A stretch of DNA of 47,713 nt. Source: a virus. The stretch lies in the IMG/VR virus record IMGVR_UViG_3300047557_000960, positions 1-47,713 of that record. One strand, given 5' to 3'. Positions 37,391-47,707 of this stretch are shown here, piece by piece. Both the position numbers and the translations under genes were made by a program. The notes below the pieces were generated by a model, which did no database searches, was not told where the DNA came from, and worked only from the letters and a program-made list of their open reading frames with translations. Each line of letters opens with the position of its first letter. The stretch's first letter is position 1.

Positions 37391-40300
37391 ATGGCTTATA
37401 AATTTTTAAGTACAATATTAGGCATTGATGCCAACTTTACAGGTAACGTAGGGGTAGGAACAACTACCCCTACTAATAAATTAGACGTTATTGGTACTTC
37501 ATACTTTTCAACGGATATGTATGTTGGACAAAACCACGGTATATTCTTCAATGGTAATGGTGGGTATGCAATGGGTCTGTTTAGTTCTGGCTCTGATTTG
37601 CTTTTTCAGGGAGGTAGTGTTGAAAGAATGAGACTTACTTCTGCTGGTAATTTAGGGTTAGGCACAACAAATCCTCAAAGTGAATTAGATATATACAGAG
37701 CTTCTAACCCTACTATTTTATTAAGAGACAGTTCAGCTATAGCTAGATTATTACCATATGCAGGAAATGTTTATTTTCAGACTGCTCAAGCATTTTCTGG
37801 TGGTTCAACAGCAGATTTGTATTTTACTGGTATGTATGGTACTCCTGTTAATATGCTTATTAAATCAACAGGTAATGTACTTATAGGGACAACTACAGAT
37901 GCTGGATATAAGTTACAGGTTAATGGCAGCACAACATCTGGTTATGCAAATCAATCTGCGTTATTAGTAACTGCATCAGGCACAGCAAGTACACAAAATG
38001 CAATAGCAATACAACAGTTAACTTCAGAAGGAGATACTACAATATTTGCAGATTATGAACCATATGCTGAATATGGTATAACTGCAAAAAACAGTTCAGA
38101 TTCTATTGATTTTACAGGAGGAACAGCTGTTAATTATTTAGATTCTTATAACATTACAAATAGGTCTGGAAATGCTAGAACAGCATATGTAAAAGCAAGA
38201 ATTGGTTTAGCTAGTGGAGTTACTTGGTTTGGAGGAAACGTAGGTATAGGAACTTCAAGTCCTGGCTATAGACTAACTGTTGACGGAGGCGATATATACT
38301 TTAATAGTGCAAATGCATCTGCTAGTTATTACTTAAGATTAAACCATAATAACTCTTACGACGGTGGTATTTTATTAACAAGAGATGTTAGTACTTATGA
38401 TTGGCAAATGAATAATTCTGCTGGGACAGGAGACTTTATAATGTATTCTTATGGAATTGGAAATGTTGCATTAACATTAAAAAGAGCAAGTGGAAATTTA
38501 CTAATAGGTACTACAACAGATGCTGGATATAAACTAGACGTTAATGGAACAGGTAGATTTTCAGGCAATTTGACTTTAACAAATAGTGGTAATATTGGTA
38601 TGTATTTATCAAGAGGATTATCAACTAGTTCAAATTCAATTATTTGGCAAACTGCATCTACATTTGATTGGTTTTTAGGTTCGTCTCCGTTAGGAACATC
38701 TACATCTGATTTATCTTTATATTCATATGGAACATCTTCAATTGTTTTAAATATTGCTCGTTCTACAGGAGTATTTACATTATCTTCTTTATCTGGTTCT
38801 GGTACTCGTATGGTAGTAGCAGATAGCACAGGTACATTATCTACTCAGTCTATACCTACTGGTACAGTTACAGGTTCTGGTACTACTAACTATGTATCTA
38901 AATGGTCAAGTAGTTCTAGTTTAACTAATAGTTTGTTATATGACAATGGTACTAATGTAGGTATTGGAACTACAAGTCCTGCAGCTAAATTAGAAGTTCG
39001 TGGCTCTACTGCTCAATTATTGATAAGTCAAGATGCGACACATCAAATGTATTTTGGTGTTGATAATTCTTATGCAGAAATACAAGCAATTAGGTCAGGA
39101 ATTGCTTTTGACAAACCTTTAATTTTACAAAGACAAGGTGGTAATGTAGGTATTGGGGCAACAAATCCTGCAGCCAAATTACATCTTAGTCAATCTTCAG
39201 GAAATACAGAAAGCATTATAGAGGCTATTGGTGGAACTCCAATTTTTACTATGTTAGGAACTAGTTCATCAGTTCCTTTATTTGGATTTAATGGTACAGG
39301 GTTAAGAATTGGTAGTGTAACAGGAGCAAATGCAGCAGGATTTAGTGAACTTATGCGTATCACTTCTGCTGGTAATGTAGGTATAGGTACTACAAGTCCT
39401 ACTGCGAAATTAACTGTTGTTGGAGAAGGTACAGGTTTAGCGCTTATAGGCGACCCTGGGTTTGTAGGTAGTAACTATACAGCAATTTCATTAAACAATA
39501 CATTAAGTACTTCTTCTTATAATTTTCTTAGTTCTCCTACTGATGCTACACTTTATATAAATAGACCTAGCGGTGTTTCTATTAGATTTAGAGAGGCTAA
39601 TGGTGCAAACCAAATGGTTATAGAAACTGGGGGTAATGTATTAATAGGAACATCTACAGACAATGGTAATAAACTGCAAGTTAATGGAAGTGCAACAATA
39701 GGTTCTTCTGGAGGTGCTGATTTTATTACTATTAATGGTGGACCTAACGGTACAGCTAGTTATTATGGCTCAGGTGTTGGTAATGGTTCTTGGGATTCTA
39801 GGCCTAATGGTAATGCACCTTATATAAATCAATGGCATACAGGGTTAACATTTAGTGCTAATTCTTATTATGGTGGTATTAGATTTTATAATCAAGCTTA
39901 TCCAAATGTTTATTCATCTACATTAGTAATGAGTGTTACTAATGATGCTGTTGGCATAGGCACTACATCTCCTAGTTCTAAATTACACGTAGACAATCCT
40001 GGTTATTCATTTATTGCAGGATATGACGCTGGAAATAGAAGAGTATATATTGGATTAGATTCTTCTGGAGAGCCTTCTATTCAGTCAGCATTGTCTAATG
40101 GAGTTCCTAGACAATTAGATATAAATCCTCTTGGAGGTAATGTAGGTATAGGTACTACAAATCCTAACGGTTTTGCTACTACTGGAAGAACTATATTGTC
40201 ATTAAACGGGGCTTCTAACACTTTAATAGAGTTTAAGGTTGGAGATGCTTTTCAAAACTATATATATAGCACAACAAGTACATTTGAATTATATTCAAGC

Positions 40301-41230
40301 AGTATAATAGATTTTCAATCTTTGGGTGCAAGTAGATTAAGAATAGCTTCTTCTGGTAATGTATTGGTAGGAACTACTACAGATAATGGTGCAAAATTAC
40401 AAGTGAGTGGTAGAGCTTCAATTTACACAGGGGCTTCAGTTACAGATGCAGTTGCTTTTACTGCCAGTGATGGTTCAAATGCACTTAATTTCATACCTTA
40501 TGTTGGAACAGGTAGTTATAACAACTTAAGTTATGGTGGTGGTTCTTTATTATTCAATAATATATCAAGTAGATTAACAGTTGGTACTCATAATGGTACA
40601 GCTATACAATTTGGTCCAACTGATACTTTAATATCTGGTGCAATTACATTATTTTCTTTAGCTGGTTCTGGAACTAGAATGGTGGTAGCAGATGCTTCAG
40701 GTGTTTTATCAACCCAAGCAATCCCAGGTGGTGGTGGTGTAAAAGCATATGGTTCTTGGCAAAATAATAATACCCAATTATCACCTGCTAATAATTTCCC
40801 AACGCCTGTAATATATGATACATTAAATTTCAATAATAATGTAATAGTTGACAATGACTCTTCATTCCAATATACATTAATTAGAATGTTAGTTGATGGT
40901 AGATTTAACATTCAATTTAGTTTTGAATTTAGAAATACTAGCTCAAGCGATGAAGATGTTAACATATGGTTTAGAAAGAATGGTGAAACTACATCAGATG
41001 ATATACCTAATTCAAATACATTAATTTCAATACCTGCTAAACACGGTAGTGGGACTCCTGGACATACTGTAGCAGCTTGGAATTTCTTTGTAGAAGCTAC
41101 AGCAGGGGAGTTTTTCCAAATAGTATGGGCTACTTCAAATAAAGCTGCTATAACAATGGAATACATTCCACCAACAGCATTCTGCCCAGGTACTCCATCA
41201 GCAATATTAACAGTAAACAAAATAGATTAA
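37391..41230 (+). CDS. Large repeat tail fibre (1279 aa)
   Basis: About twelve copies of a strand-turn motif of the form GNVGIGTTSPxxKL or GNVLIGTTTDAGYKL, spaced through the protein, with Ser/Thr/Gly/Asn-rich beta stretches between. The last 150 residues (DGRFNIQFSFEFRNTSSSDE, then EFFQIVWATSNKAAITMEY) look like a jelly-roll head domain. No peptidase S74 self-cleaving chaperone is seen at the end, unlike many proteins with these repeats. Likely the main receptor-contacting fibre. Confidence 0.75.
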   Translation: MAYKFLSTILGIDANFTGNVGVGTTTPTNKLDVIGTSYFSTDMYVGQNHGIFFNGNGGYAMGLFSSGSDLLFQGGSVERMRLTSAGNLGLGTTNPQSELDIYRASNPTILLRDSSAIARLLPYAGNVYFQTAQAFSGGSTADLYFTGMYGTPVNMLIKSTGNVLIGTTTDAGYKLQVNGSTTSGYANQSALLVTASGTASTQNAIAIQQLTSEGDTTIFADYEPYAEYGITAKNSSDSIDFTGGTAVNYLDSYNITNRSGNARTAYVKARIGLASGVTWFGGNVGIGTSSPGYRLTVDGGDIYFNSANASASYYLRLNHNNSYDGGILLTRDVSTYDWQMNNSAGTGDFIMYSYGIGNVALTLKRASGNLLIGTTTDAGYKLDVNGTGRFSGNLTLTNSGNIGMYLSRGLSTSSNSIIWQTASTFDWFLGSSPLGTSTSDLSLYSYGTSSIVLNIARSTGVFTLSSLSGSGTRMVVADSTGTLSTQSIPTGTVTGSGTTNYVSKWSSSSSLTNSLLYDNGTNVGIGTTSPAAKLEVRGSTAQLLISQDATHQMYFGVDNSYAEIQAIRSGIAFDKPLILQRQGGNVGIGATNPAAKLHLSQSSGNTESIIEAIGGTPIFTMLGTSSSVPLFGFNGTGLRIGSVTGANAAGFSELMRITSAGNVGIGTTSPTAKLTVVGEGTGLALIGDPGFVGSNYTAISLNNTLSTSSYNFLSSPTDATLYINRPSGVSIRFREANGANQMVIETGGNVLIGTSTDNGNKLQVNGSATIGSSGGADFITINGGPNGTASYYGSGVGNGSWDSRPNGNAPYINQWHTGLTFSANSYYGGIRFYNQAYPNVYSSTLVMSVTNDAVGIGTTSPSSKLHVDNPGYSFIAGYDAGNRRVYIGLDSSGEPSIQSALSNGVPRQLDINPLGGNVGIGTTNPNGFATTGRTILSLNGASNTLIEFKVGDAFQNYIYSTTSTFELYSSSIIDFQSLGASRLRIASSGNVLVGTTTDNGAKLQVSGRASIYTGASVTDAVAFTASDGSNALNFIPYVGTGSYNNLSYGGGSLLFNNISSRLTVGTHNGTAIQFGPTDTLISGAITLFSLAGSGTRMVVADASGVLSTQAIPGGGGVKAYGSWQNNNTQLSPANNFPTPVIYDTLNFNNNVIVDNDSSFQYTLIRMLVDGRFNIQFSFEFRNTSSSDEDVNIWFRKNGETTSDDIPNSNTLISIPAKHGSGTPGHTVAAWNFFVEATAGEFFQIVWATSNKAAITMEYIPPTAFCPGTPSAILTVNKID
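37440..40420 (+). repeat. Coding repeats for GIGTT(S/T)(P/D) motifs
   Basis: Recurring DNA such as GGTAATGTAGGTATAGGTAC inside the 1279-residue fibre gene, about twelve degenerate copies. They offer sites for recombination that would change fibre length. Confidence 0.7.
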
Positions 41231-41253
41231 TAAACCTAAAAACTCAAATAAAA

Positions 41254-41574
41254 ATGCAAAAAGCAATCGAACCAGTACAAATCTGGACAAACGGACAAAC
41301 AGACGAAGCAGTAGTATTTAACTTAATTTCTGTAAACGACAACTTACAAAACTCTGCAACATTCTATTACAGCTTGTTAGGAGCAGCACCAGTAACTCAA
41401 TCTGAAGTAGCTGTTGAACCTACACCTGCTATGGGTGGTGCAACCTTAACCCAAGGTAACTTAACTTTAGGTCCTGACCAATACCCAGAATGGGACGGAA
41501 GCAACGCTTGGATTCTTGATTGGGCTGCTGAACAATTAAATTTAACCTTTGTTCCAGGAGCTGAGATTATCTAA
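41254..41574 (+). CDS. Small tail-associated protein (106 aa)
   Basis: A mixed protein (PVQIWTNGQTDEAVVFNLIS, then WDGSNAWILDWAAEQLNL) found between fibre genes. It resembles small proteins that sit with fibre genes in other phages, of unknown role. A tandem phage-type box follows. Confidence 0.65.
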   Translation: MQKAIEPVQIWTNGQTDEAVVFNLISVNDNLQNSATFYYSLLGAAPVTQSEVAVEPTPAMGGATLTQGNLTLGPDQYPEWDGSNAWILDWAAEQLNLTFVPGAEII

Positions 41575-41579
41575 GTAAA

Positions 41580-41593
41580 GCGTATTATATAGG
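41580..41593 (+). promoter_or_regulatory. Phage-type promoter box, first of a tandem pair
   Basis: GCGTATTATATAGG, exact, six bases past the previous stop and 36 bases ahead of the ATG at 41630. Confidence 0.6.
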
Positions 41594-41601
41594 TAATATA
41601 A

Positions 41602-41615
41602 ACGTATTATATACT
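41602..41615 (+). promoter_or_regulatory. Phage-type promoter box, second of a tandem pair
   Basis: ACGTATTATATACT, 22 bases after the first box (two helical turns) and 14 bases ahead of the ATG at 41630. Confidence 0.55.
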
Positions 41616-41629
41616 AAATAATAGGAATA

Positions 41630-42061
41630 ATGACAATTCTAACTTTACTTAATAAAATCTTTAATGCCGACCAGACACCTAGCAATACGGTGTCTTGGTC
41701 TGGTACTAATGGGTTGAAAGACATACAAGACGACATTGCTGAAGAACTTCGTGCTCGTGGTATGGTTGTAGTACCTACTACTATAGCTTTAAGTGCACAA
41801 GGCAAGAACAACTCTCAAAGCGCATTAGTTTTGGGTGTTGGACTTTATACTTGGCAAGCTACAGGACCAGCTAATGGCGATTTAATTGTATCGGCTAACG
41901 ATGGTGGGTTTTGGTATCTACAAGCTACAAATGGTTATATCCCAACTGTAACAACTACTCCTGCTGCAAAATCAAATGGGGTTGTCTTGTTTTACCAAGG
42001 TGGCTCATTAAAATATGTAAGACCAGATTCTTCTGTAAAAACTATAACTGTAACACCTTAA
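41630..42061 (+). CDS. Fibre anchor-domain protein (143 aa)
   Basis: Essentially one copy of the anchor domain (LLNKIFNADQTPSNTVSWSG, ARGMVVVPTTIAL, NDGGFWYLQ) also found at the N-termini of the proteins at 35412 and 42068, plus a short tail. It may compete with or extend the adaptor layer at the fibre base. Confidence 0.65.
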   Translation: MTILTLLNKIFNADQTPSNTVSWSGTNGLKDIQDDIAEELRARGMVVVPTTIALSAQGKNNSQSALVLGVGLYTWQATGPANGDLIVSANDGGFWYLQATNGYIPTVTTTPAAKSNGVVLFYQGGSLKYVRPDSSVKTITVTP

Positions 42062-42067
42062 TAAAAT

Positions 42068-43531
42068 ATGGCAACTTTAGATACTTTAAGTAATTTAATT
42101 ACTAACGCAAAACAAACTCCTTCTGGTAAAGTAGAATGGACTGATACCTCATTAAAAGGTATTCAAGATGAAGTTAAACTTTTGTTCTCTCAAAATGGAG
42201 CACAAGTAACTGAAAACACAGGAACATTAAGTGTTCTAAACAATGAAAGCTCTCAATTAGCTATTGTAACAGAAGATGCTACAGTTGCTAACAATGGTGT
42301 TTACTTTTGGAACTTAACTCCAGTATCAAGTATTTTCTTCCCAGCAGGAAGCAATGGATATTGGAACATATTAGAGTTTGGTGTATTGACTGCAATTGCC
42401 GCTGGATATTTTCCATATAGTGATGGTTCTAACTTTATTCAAAGTTTATTACAACAAACTACTAATGAAATTAAAATGGTTGGGGGTAGTTTTGTAGCAA
42501 ACAACTCTACTTCTGCTGGTCCATACTTCCAATGTGGCGATACCGACTCTATTGGAAACGATGTTATATTTACTGTAGATGATAAAATTCAAACAGTTTC
42601 TACTAAAAAAGGAGCAGCTAACAAAGGTATTAGATTAGACCTTAATGGAAACATTCATCTTGTTGGAGATTTAGATACAAGAAAACAACTTTCTATTGAT
42701 GGTAATAACTCAGTATATGCATTAGGTGATGCAATTGCAACTAAAGGTCTTCGTATTGATACGGTAGCGCCAACTTACAAATTAGGTAATTACAGTACAA
42801 ATGTAGGTCTTATATTAGCAGATACAACTGGTTATTTAGGAAGCTCAACAGTTAAGTTTGACTATACAGCAACTTCTTTATTTGCAGGGTTTACATCTAA
42901 CTCTTCAGGTATGACATTAACATCACCTGCAATTGGTAGATTTGGTACTAATGAAATGCAATTAAGCTACAATAATACTACTAAAATTATATTTTTAGGA
43001 GATGCTTCTTTCCCAAGAGGTTTAACTATTAACGCTGCTGCAAACGGTATTTTCTTAGGAGATGCGCCATTGGATAGAGGATTAACTTTATTCCCATCAA
43101 CAGGTATTTGCATATTAGGTGGTGCTGCTAACCATAGATTATTAAAAATTGACATCATAAATCAAACTTTCTTTATGGGCAATGACACTAATAATTTTGG
43201 TTTAAAAATAGATTTATTAAATCAAGTTTATACTTTAAGTGAAGCTGCAGGTGCTGGTTTAATTATGAACGCATCTAATGATACATATAGATTAGGTAGC
43301 ACAAACTATGGTGTTGATATTAATGAAACCAATGGAACATATAAATTAGGTGGATTTAATCCAGGTGTAGCTAAGGCAATTGGTGTTCATAATGCAAATA
43401 ATCCTGAACCTGAATTTTATGTTGACGATGCATTAATTGATGGGTCTCCAGCAAATACTCCGTCTAATCAAAAAGTAAGAGTTTATATACCAGGTCTTGG
43501 TGTTAAATACTTGCAATTATTTGACAACTAA
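42068..43531 (+). CDS. Solenoid spike with anchor domain (487 aa)
   Basis: The N-terminal 100 residues are the anchor domain. From about residue 215 follow short repeats of about 20 residues, GLxIDxxNxxYxLG (GLRIDTVAPTYKLG, GLKIDLLNQVYTLS, GVDINETNGTYKLG), predicting a beta-solenoid, then a C-terminal strand pair (KVRVYIPGLGVKYLQL) matching that of the 406-residue protein at 18150. Receptor binding is inferred. Confidence 0.7.
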   Translation: MATLDTLSNLITNAKQTPSGKVEWTDTSLKGIQDEVKLLFSQNGAQVTENTGTLSVLNNESSQLAIVTEDATVANNGVYFWNLTPVSSIFFPAGSNGYWNILEFGVLTAIAAGYFPYSDGSNFIQSLLQQTTNEIKMVGGSFVANNSTSAGPYFQCGDTDSIGNDVIFTVDDKIQTVSTKKGAANKGIRLDLNGNIHLVGDLDTRKQLSIDGNNSVYALGDAIATKGLRIDTVAPTYKLGNYSTNVGLILADTTGYLGSSTVKFDYTATSLFAGFTSNSSGMTLTSPAIGRFGTNEMQLSYNNTTKIIFLGDASFPRGLTINAAANGIFLGDAPLDRGLTLFPSTGICILGGAANHRLLKIDIINQTFFMGNDTNNFGLKIDLLNQVYTLSEAAGAGLIMNASNDTYRLGSTNYGVDINETNGTYKLGGFNPGVAKAIGVHNANNPEPEFYVDDALIDGSPANTPSNQKVRVYIPGLGVKYLQLFDN

Positions 43532-43543
43532 TAAAGCTTTTTA

Positions 43544-46500
43544 ATGGCTCAAATTACAAAACTTTTTACGAAAGGTTTAGATACTGATACGGCTCCCCAT
43601 CTTCAAGACAAGGAGTCGTATTCTTCTGCTATGAATGTCCATTTCTCTTTAGGCTCTTTATTAGGCGTAAGTGATGGTCAGAGTGGAAATATGAGTGAAT
43701 ATAATATTGGAGGTGATCTAGGAGTCTTAGAGCCATTTGCTGGTAATACAGATTGGACTACTTTATTCTCTACATTAGGCGTTACTAGTTATAATCAGAA
43801 TGGCGCTAAATGTATAGGTTATGCAACAGACGATACTGAGTCAATAAGTAACGATACAAGGTTTATATATTTATTTATATATACACCTCAATATGGTTCT
43901 CCTATTAATCCATCAAACTCTTATATAGTTAAGGTTGCAATTAAATATAATACAACCAATAAGGTTAATCAAATATCGATTGCAGATTCATCTATATTAT
44001 TAAGCGGAACTTGGGTTTTAGGTCCTAATATTGATAATATTGGATTTTTAGGAACTTACTTTGTTTCTGCTAGAGTTAGCGGAGAGCAATTGGTTTGGAC
44101 AGATGGTGTTAATCCAATTAGATATGTAGATGTAAATAAAAATTACTTCACAAACAATCCTACGTTAGAAGAATTATCTTTGATTACAGAGCCTGGTCAC
44201 ATACCATTAACTAGCTCTAGAGGGACAGATAATACCAAGGCTTTATTAATACAAAAGAAAGGTATTCAATTTACATATAGAATAACCAATGAAGATAATT
44301 TAACTTCTGTATTGTCTCCATATAGTTTAACATCTTTGCCTCCTTGGCAAGAACAATTAGATGCAAATAACTATGAAGACAATATAGTAACTATAAGTTT
44401 AAGCAAAGATCAAAAAATACCAAGCAATTGGAAAAAGATAGATATAGTTGTTAGATACTTGGATACCAATATATTCCAAGTTATTAGAACTATAAATAAA
44501 TATGACACATCTACTAGAACTTATGACTTTGGATTTGGTCCAGTTAGTTTAACAGATGCTCAATTGGTAGCTGATCATAATGACCCTGGAGCAACTGGTA
44601 TATACATTACGTACCAAAATTGGGATGGTACAAATATAATAGAAACATTAGACGCTGCTTATTGTGCTAAACAATTTGACAATGTACCTATAACTTCTCA
44701 GTCTTTAGAGCTTGCTTCTAATAGATTGTTGGTTGCTAATAACCTAGAAGGTTACGATACTCCGAATACACCTATTTCATTTGCGTCTACTCCATCTTTT
44801 GTTAATTCATTTGTAACTCCAGATGCTGTAGAACCAATTATAAATCAACAACCGATATATATAGCCATAAAATCAAATGGCACAGATAGTTGGAGTTGGT
44901 GCGTTGTAACTCAAAAAGCTATAACTGGAGGATATAATTATTATGCATATCCATTAGATTGTAGTATTGGTTTATTTCCAAATTCAGTTGTTCCTACAGT
45001 AACTAGTGGCGCAGGCTTTTTTGGAACTCAAAGTTTTGTTGGTTTTTCTACAGAAAACTTTATGACTCTTCCAACGGAAGTTTCTATAGAGAATATGATT
45101 AAATTAGATTTTTCTTGGAATCTTGATTTAACAACTTTGTACAATAAATATCCTTTAGCAATATCTACTGAAGCAAATGTTTTGTCTTCAATTATGAGTG
45201 AGGTAAATGATTCTTATAGTGGAGTTTGGGCTACAACAACTCAATCAGCAACAAACTTTGCTCAAATGATTGTTGTTCCTTATTATCAGAACCAAGTGAC
45301 TTGGCCATCTTTTTCTCCTTCAAATAATTGTGCTATAATTCAAGCTGCAACATATAATGTAAGTTCAGAAAATAGAGCGTTTCTTCCAGGTTCGTCTTAT
45401 AGTTATGGAATTACTTTTTATGACGAAGCATTAAGAAAGTGTGGCATACAAAGATTAGGGGCAGTTGACGTTCCAGAATATTACCCAGATACCAGAACTC
45501 TATATCAATCATTGCAATTTGATTTAAATAGTTCTCAGTCTTTACCAACTTGGGCTAAACACTACTCTATAGATGTTTCTAAAAACAACACATATTCTAC
45601 ATTTATTTCTTTTGTTCCTGACATAATCAAGTTTGCATATAAAGACAGCAGCGATGTAATTGTTTTTGATCAAAACGAATTTACAACAAACGCCTCTTAC
45701 TATGGTGTTGCAATACCTATATCTTCTTTAGCTAAAGATGGCGTTGGGTATGCATACAAAGATGGAGACATTTGTAAATTAGCAATGTATAATACTATAA
45801 CATCTACTCAAGAATTATTTTTTGGTGCTGTTATAGATCAACAATCTGGATATATTATTGTATCAATACCTCAATCTACAATTTTACCTTATTTATCATT
45901 ACAGAACAATAAACAATTAATATATTTAGGATCAAACTTTGGTGCTTACAATGGTGACTTTGCAAACTTTGTAAATACAGGAAGAAGATACCAATCTAAA
46001 TGTATTGCATATATTGCTACACCTCAGTCATTATCTAACCAAGAGTATGAAGTTGCAGGATTTGGAGAGGTTATAGACTCATCTACTTTAGGTGATTTTT
46101 ATTCTACAGGCTCTTTAATTTATGAATTAAGTGGAGATACATACACTCAAGGAAGAGATGCAAATGGCGGTTCTTTAACTGTTGTATCAATGAATCCTTA
46201 TGAGAAGAATTTCACACAATGGTTAACAGATTCTGGAAGAATTACTCCAATAGATACTATAGGGCAAAAAAGACTTACTAATCAGATTAGATGGTCTAAC
46301 GCTAAAATACCTCAAACTCAAAGCAATGGTTTGTCTTCATTTGATGCATTAGATGTTACAGATGTTGACGGAACAGCAGGTCCAATTACTTCAATTATAT
46401 TATCCTCTAAAGAAGCTAACTTGGCGTCTAGAATAGTTATACTTTGTAATAGTGGTAGTTTTATTGGCTTAGTTGGTCAAGCACAAATTTATAGTCAAGA

Positions 46501-47707
46501 CCAATCTACAGCATTCTTATCTTCTGCCCCTGTAATAGGAACCATTCAACCAATAACTGGTCAATGGGGTTGTATAAGTCCACAAGGTGTTATATCTTAT
46601 AAAGGTATGGTATTTTGGGCAGATGCATTAAACAGAGAGATTATCCAATTAGCTGGCGATGGAGCAACTCCAATTAGCCAACAAAAAGCTGGATTCTTAT
46701 GGAATCAAGTATTTAGAAATCTTCCTTTTGACGAGTCTGCTATAAGTGCAAAGAATATTAAAATAGGAATTAATCCATATACTTCAGAGGTATTTATTAC
46801 TTGTCCTGTGCCTAATATTACTCCTACTCAATTCCCTGCTGACTGCGGAGAAAACAGATTGAATCAATATATAGGTGACAAGAAAGTTAGTTATGTATAT
46901 AACTATCAATTAAATAGATGGGTAGGTGCATATGAAGATAATCCAGATCAATGGATAAGAATAGGTGACGATGTGTTTACTGTTGGTTCTCAATACGGAA
47001 CTAATGGATTAAAACTATACAAAGAGTTTGATTCAACTCCAGGAGACTTCAACCAATTGGCTACTCCAAGTTGTTACATATCTTTCCCAATTTCAGAAGG
47101 ATACCCTGCAACTATTGAACCATTAAGCGTAATACTTATGGGTCAATTAACTACAACGAATACAGTTGTATACGCAAGAGATAGTTCATCAACTGTAAAC
47201 AACAACTTAACTCAAGTTACTTGTTGGAGTGATTCTAACTACGCTACAAGAGAAGGAGAAAAGTTTGCACCTGTATTAAGAAACAGATTAAGCAATAACG
47301 CTAACCAATCTCAAGTATTATCTATATCTCCAATAAGCTTAGGTAGTGGATACCTTACTGCGCCATCGGTTGCAATAGGTCCTCCAAATATAGCTGGTGG
47401 AACACAAGCGGCTGCTACATCTATAATAAATACAGCAGGTGAAGTAATTGGCTACACAATAACAAATCCAGGGACTGGTTATACTTTAACTCCTGCGATA
47501 TCAGTAGGTGTGCCTCCGTCAGGTGGAACGCAAGCTACCGCCTCAATAAGCGTGGGAATATCTCCGACTAACACTTATGACTATCAAGGAATAAAAGGCG
47601 ACAGAATACGCTCTAAAACGCCTTGGGTGCAGGTAACCTTCCCAGCTGAGCAACAGATTAATTTTCAAGGCGCAAGAGTCGAGGTGAAACCGTCAAGCGG
47701 ACACTAA
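43544..47707 (+). CDS. Large tail protein (1387 aa)
   Basis: Begins MAQITKLFTKGLDTDTAPHL with a stretch (KESYSSAMNVHFSLG) common to large tail-tube/stump proteins of podovirus-like Bacteroidota phages. Long beta-rich centre, then near the end two related segments, GSGYLTAPSVAIG and GTGYTLTPAISVG, and a basic end. It is the largest protein and the last late gene. A tail-nozzle or spike-hub role is inferred from size and place. The gene ends six bases before the window edge. Confidence 0.7.
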   Translation: MAQITKLFTKGLDTDTAPHLQDKESYSSAMNVHFSLGSLLGVSDGQSGNMSEYNIGGDLGVLEPFAGNTDWTTLFSTLGVTSYNQNGAKCIGYATDDTESISNDTRFIYLFIYTPQYGSPINPSNSYIVKVAIKYNTTNKVNQISIADSSILLSGTWVLGPNIDNIGFLGTYFVSARVSGEQLVWTDGVNPIRYVDVNKNYFTNNPTLEELSLITEPGHIPLTSSRGTDNTKALLIQKKGIQFTYRITNEDNLTSVLSPYSLTSLPPWQEQLDANNYEDNIVTISLSKDQKIPSNWKKIDIVVRYLDTNIFQVIRTINKYDTSTRTYDFGFGPVSLTDAQLVADHNDPGATGIYITYQNWDGTNIIETLDAAYCAKQFDNVPITSQSLELASNRLLVANNLEGYDTPNTPISFASTPSFVNSFVTPDAVEPIINQQPIYIAIKSNGTDSWSWCVVTQKAITGGYNYYAYPLDCSIGLFPNSVVPTVTSGAGFFGTQSFVGFSTENFMTLPTEVSIENMIKLDFSWNLDLTTLYNKYPLAISTEANVLSSIMSEVNDSYSGVWATTTQSATNFAQMIVVPYYQNQVTWPSFSPSNNCAIIQAATYNVSSENRAFLPGSSYSYGITFYDEALRKCGIQRLGAVDVPEYYPDTRTLYQSLQFDLNSSQSLPTWAKHYSIDVSKNNTYSTFISFVPDIIKFAYKDSSDVIVFDQNEFTTNASYYGVAIPISSLAKDGVGYAYKDGDICKLAMYNTITSTQELFFGAVIDQQSGYIIVSIPQSTILPYLSLQNNKQLIYLGSNFGAYNGDFANFVNTGRRYQSKCIAYIATPQSLSNQEYEVAGFGEVIDSSTLGDFYSTGSLIYELSGDTYTQGRDANGGSLTVVSMNPYEKNFTQWLTDSGRITPIDTIGQKRLTNQIRWSNAKIPQTQSNGLSSFDALDVTDVDGTAGPITSIILSSKEANLASRIVILCNSGSFIGLVGQAQIYSQDQSTAFLSSAPVIGTIQPITGQWGCISPQGVISYKGMVFWADALNREIIQLAGDGATPISQQKAGFLWNQVFRNLPFDESAISAKNIKIGINPYTSEVFITCPVPNITPTQFPADCGENRLNQYIGDKKVSYVYNYQLNRWVGAYEDNPDQWIRIGDDVFTVGSQYGTNGLKLYKEFDSTPGDFNQLATPSCYISFPISEGYPATIEPLSVILMGQLTTTNTVVYARDSSSTVNNNLTQVTCWSDSNYATREGEKFAPVLRNRLSNNANQSQVLSISPISLGSGYLTAPSVAIGPPNIAGGTQAAATSIINTAGEVIGYTITNPGTGYTLTPAISVGVPPSGGTQATASISVGISPTNTYDYQGIKGDRIRSKTPWVQVTFPAEQQINFQGARVEVKPSSGH

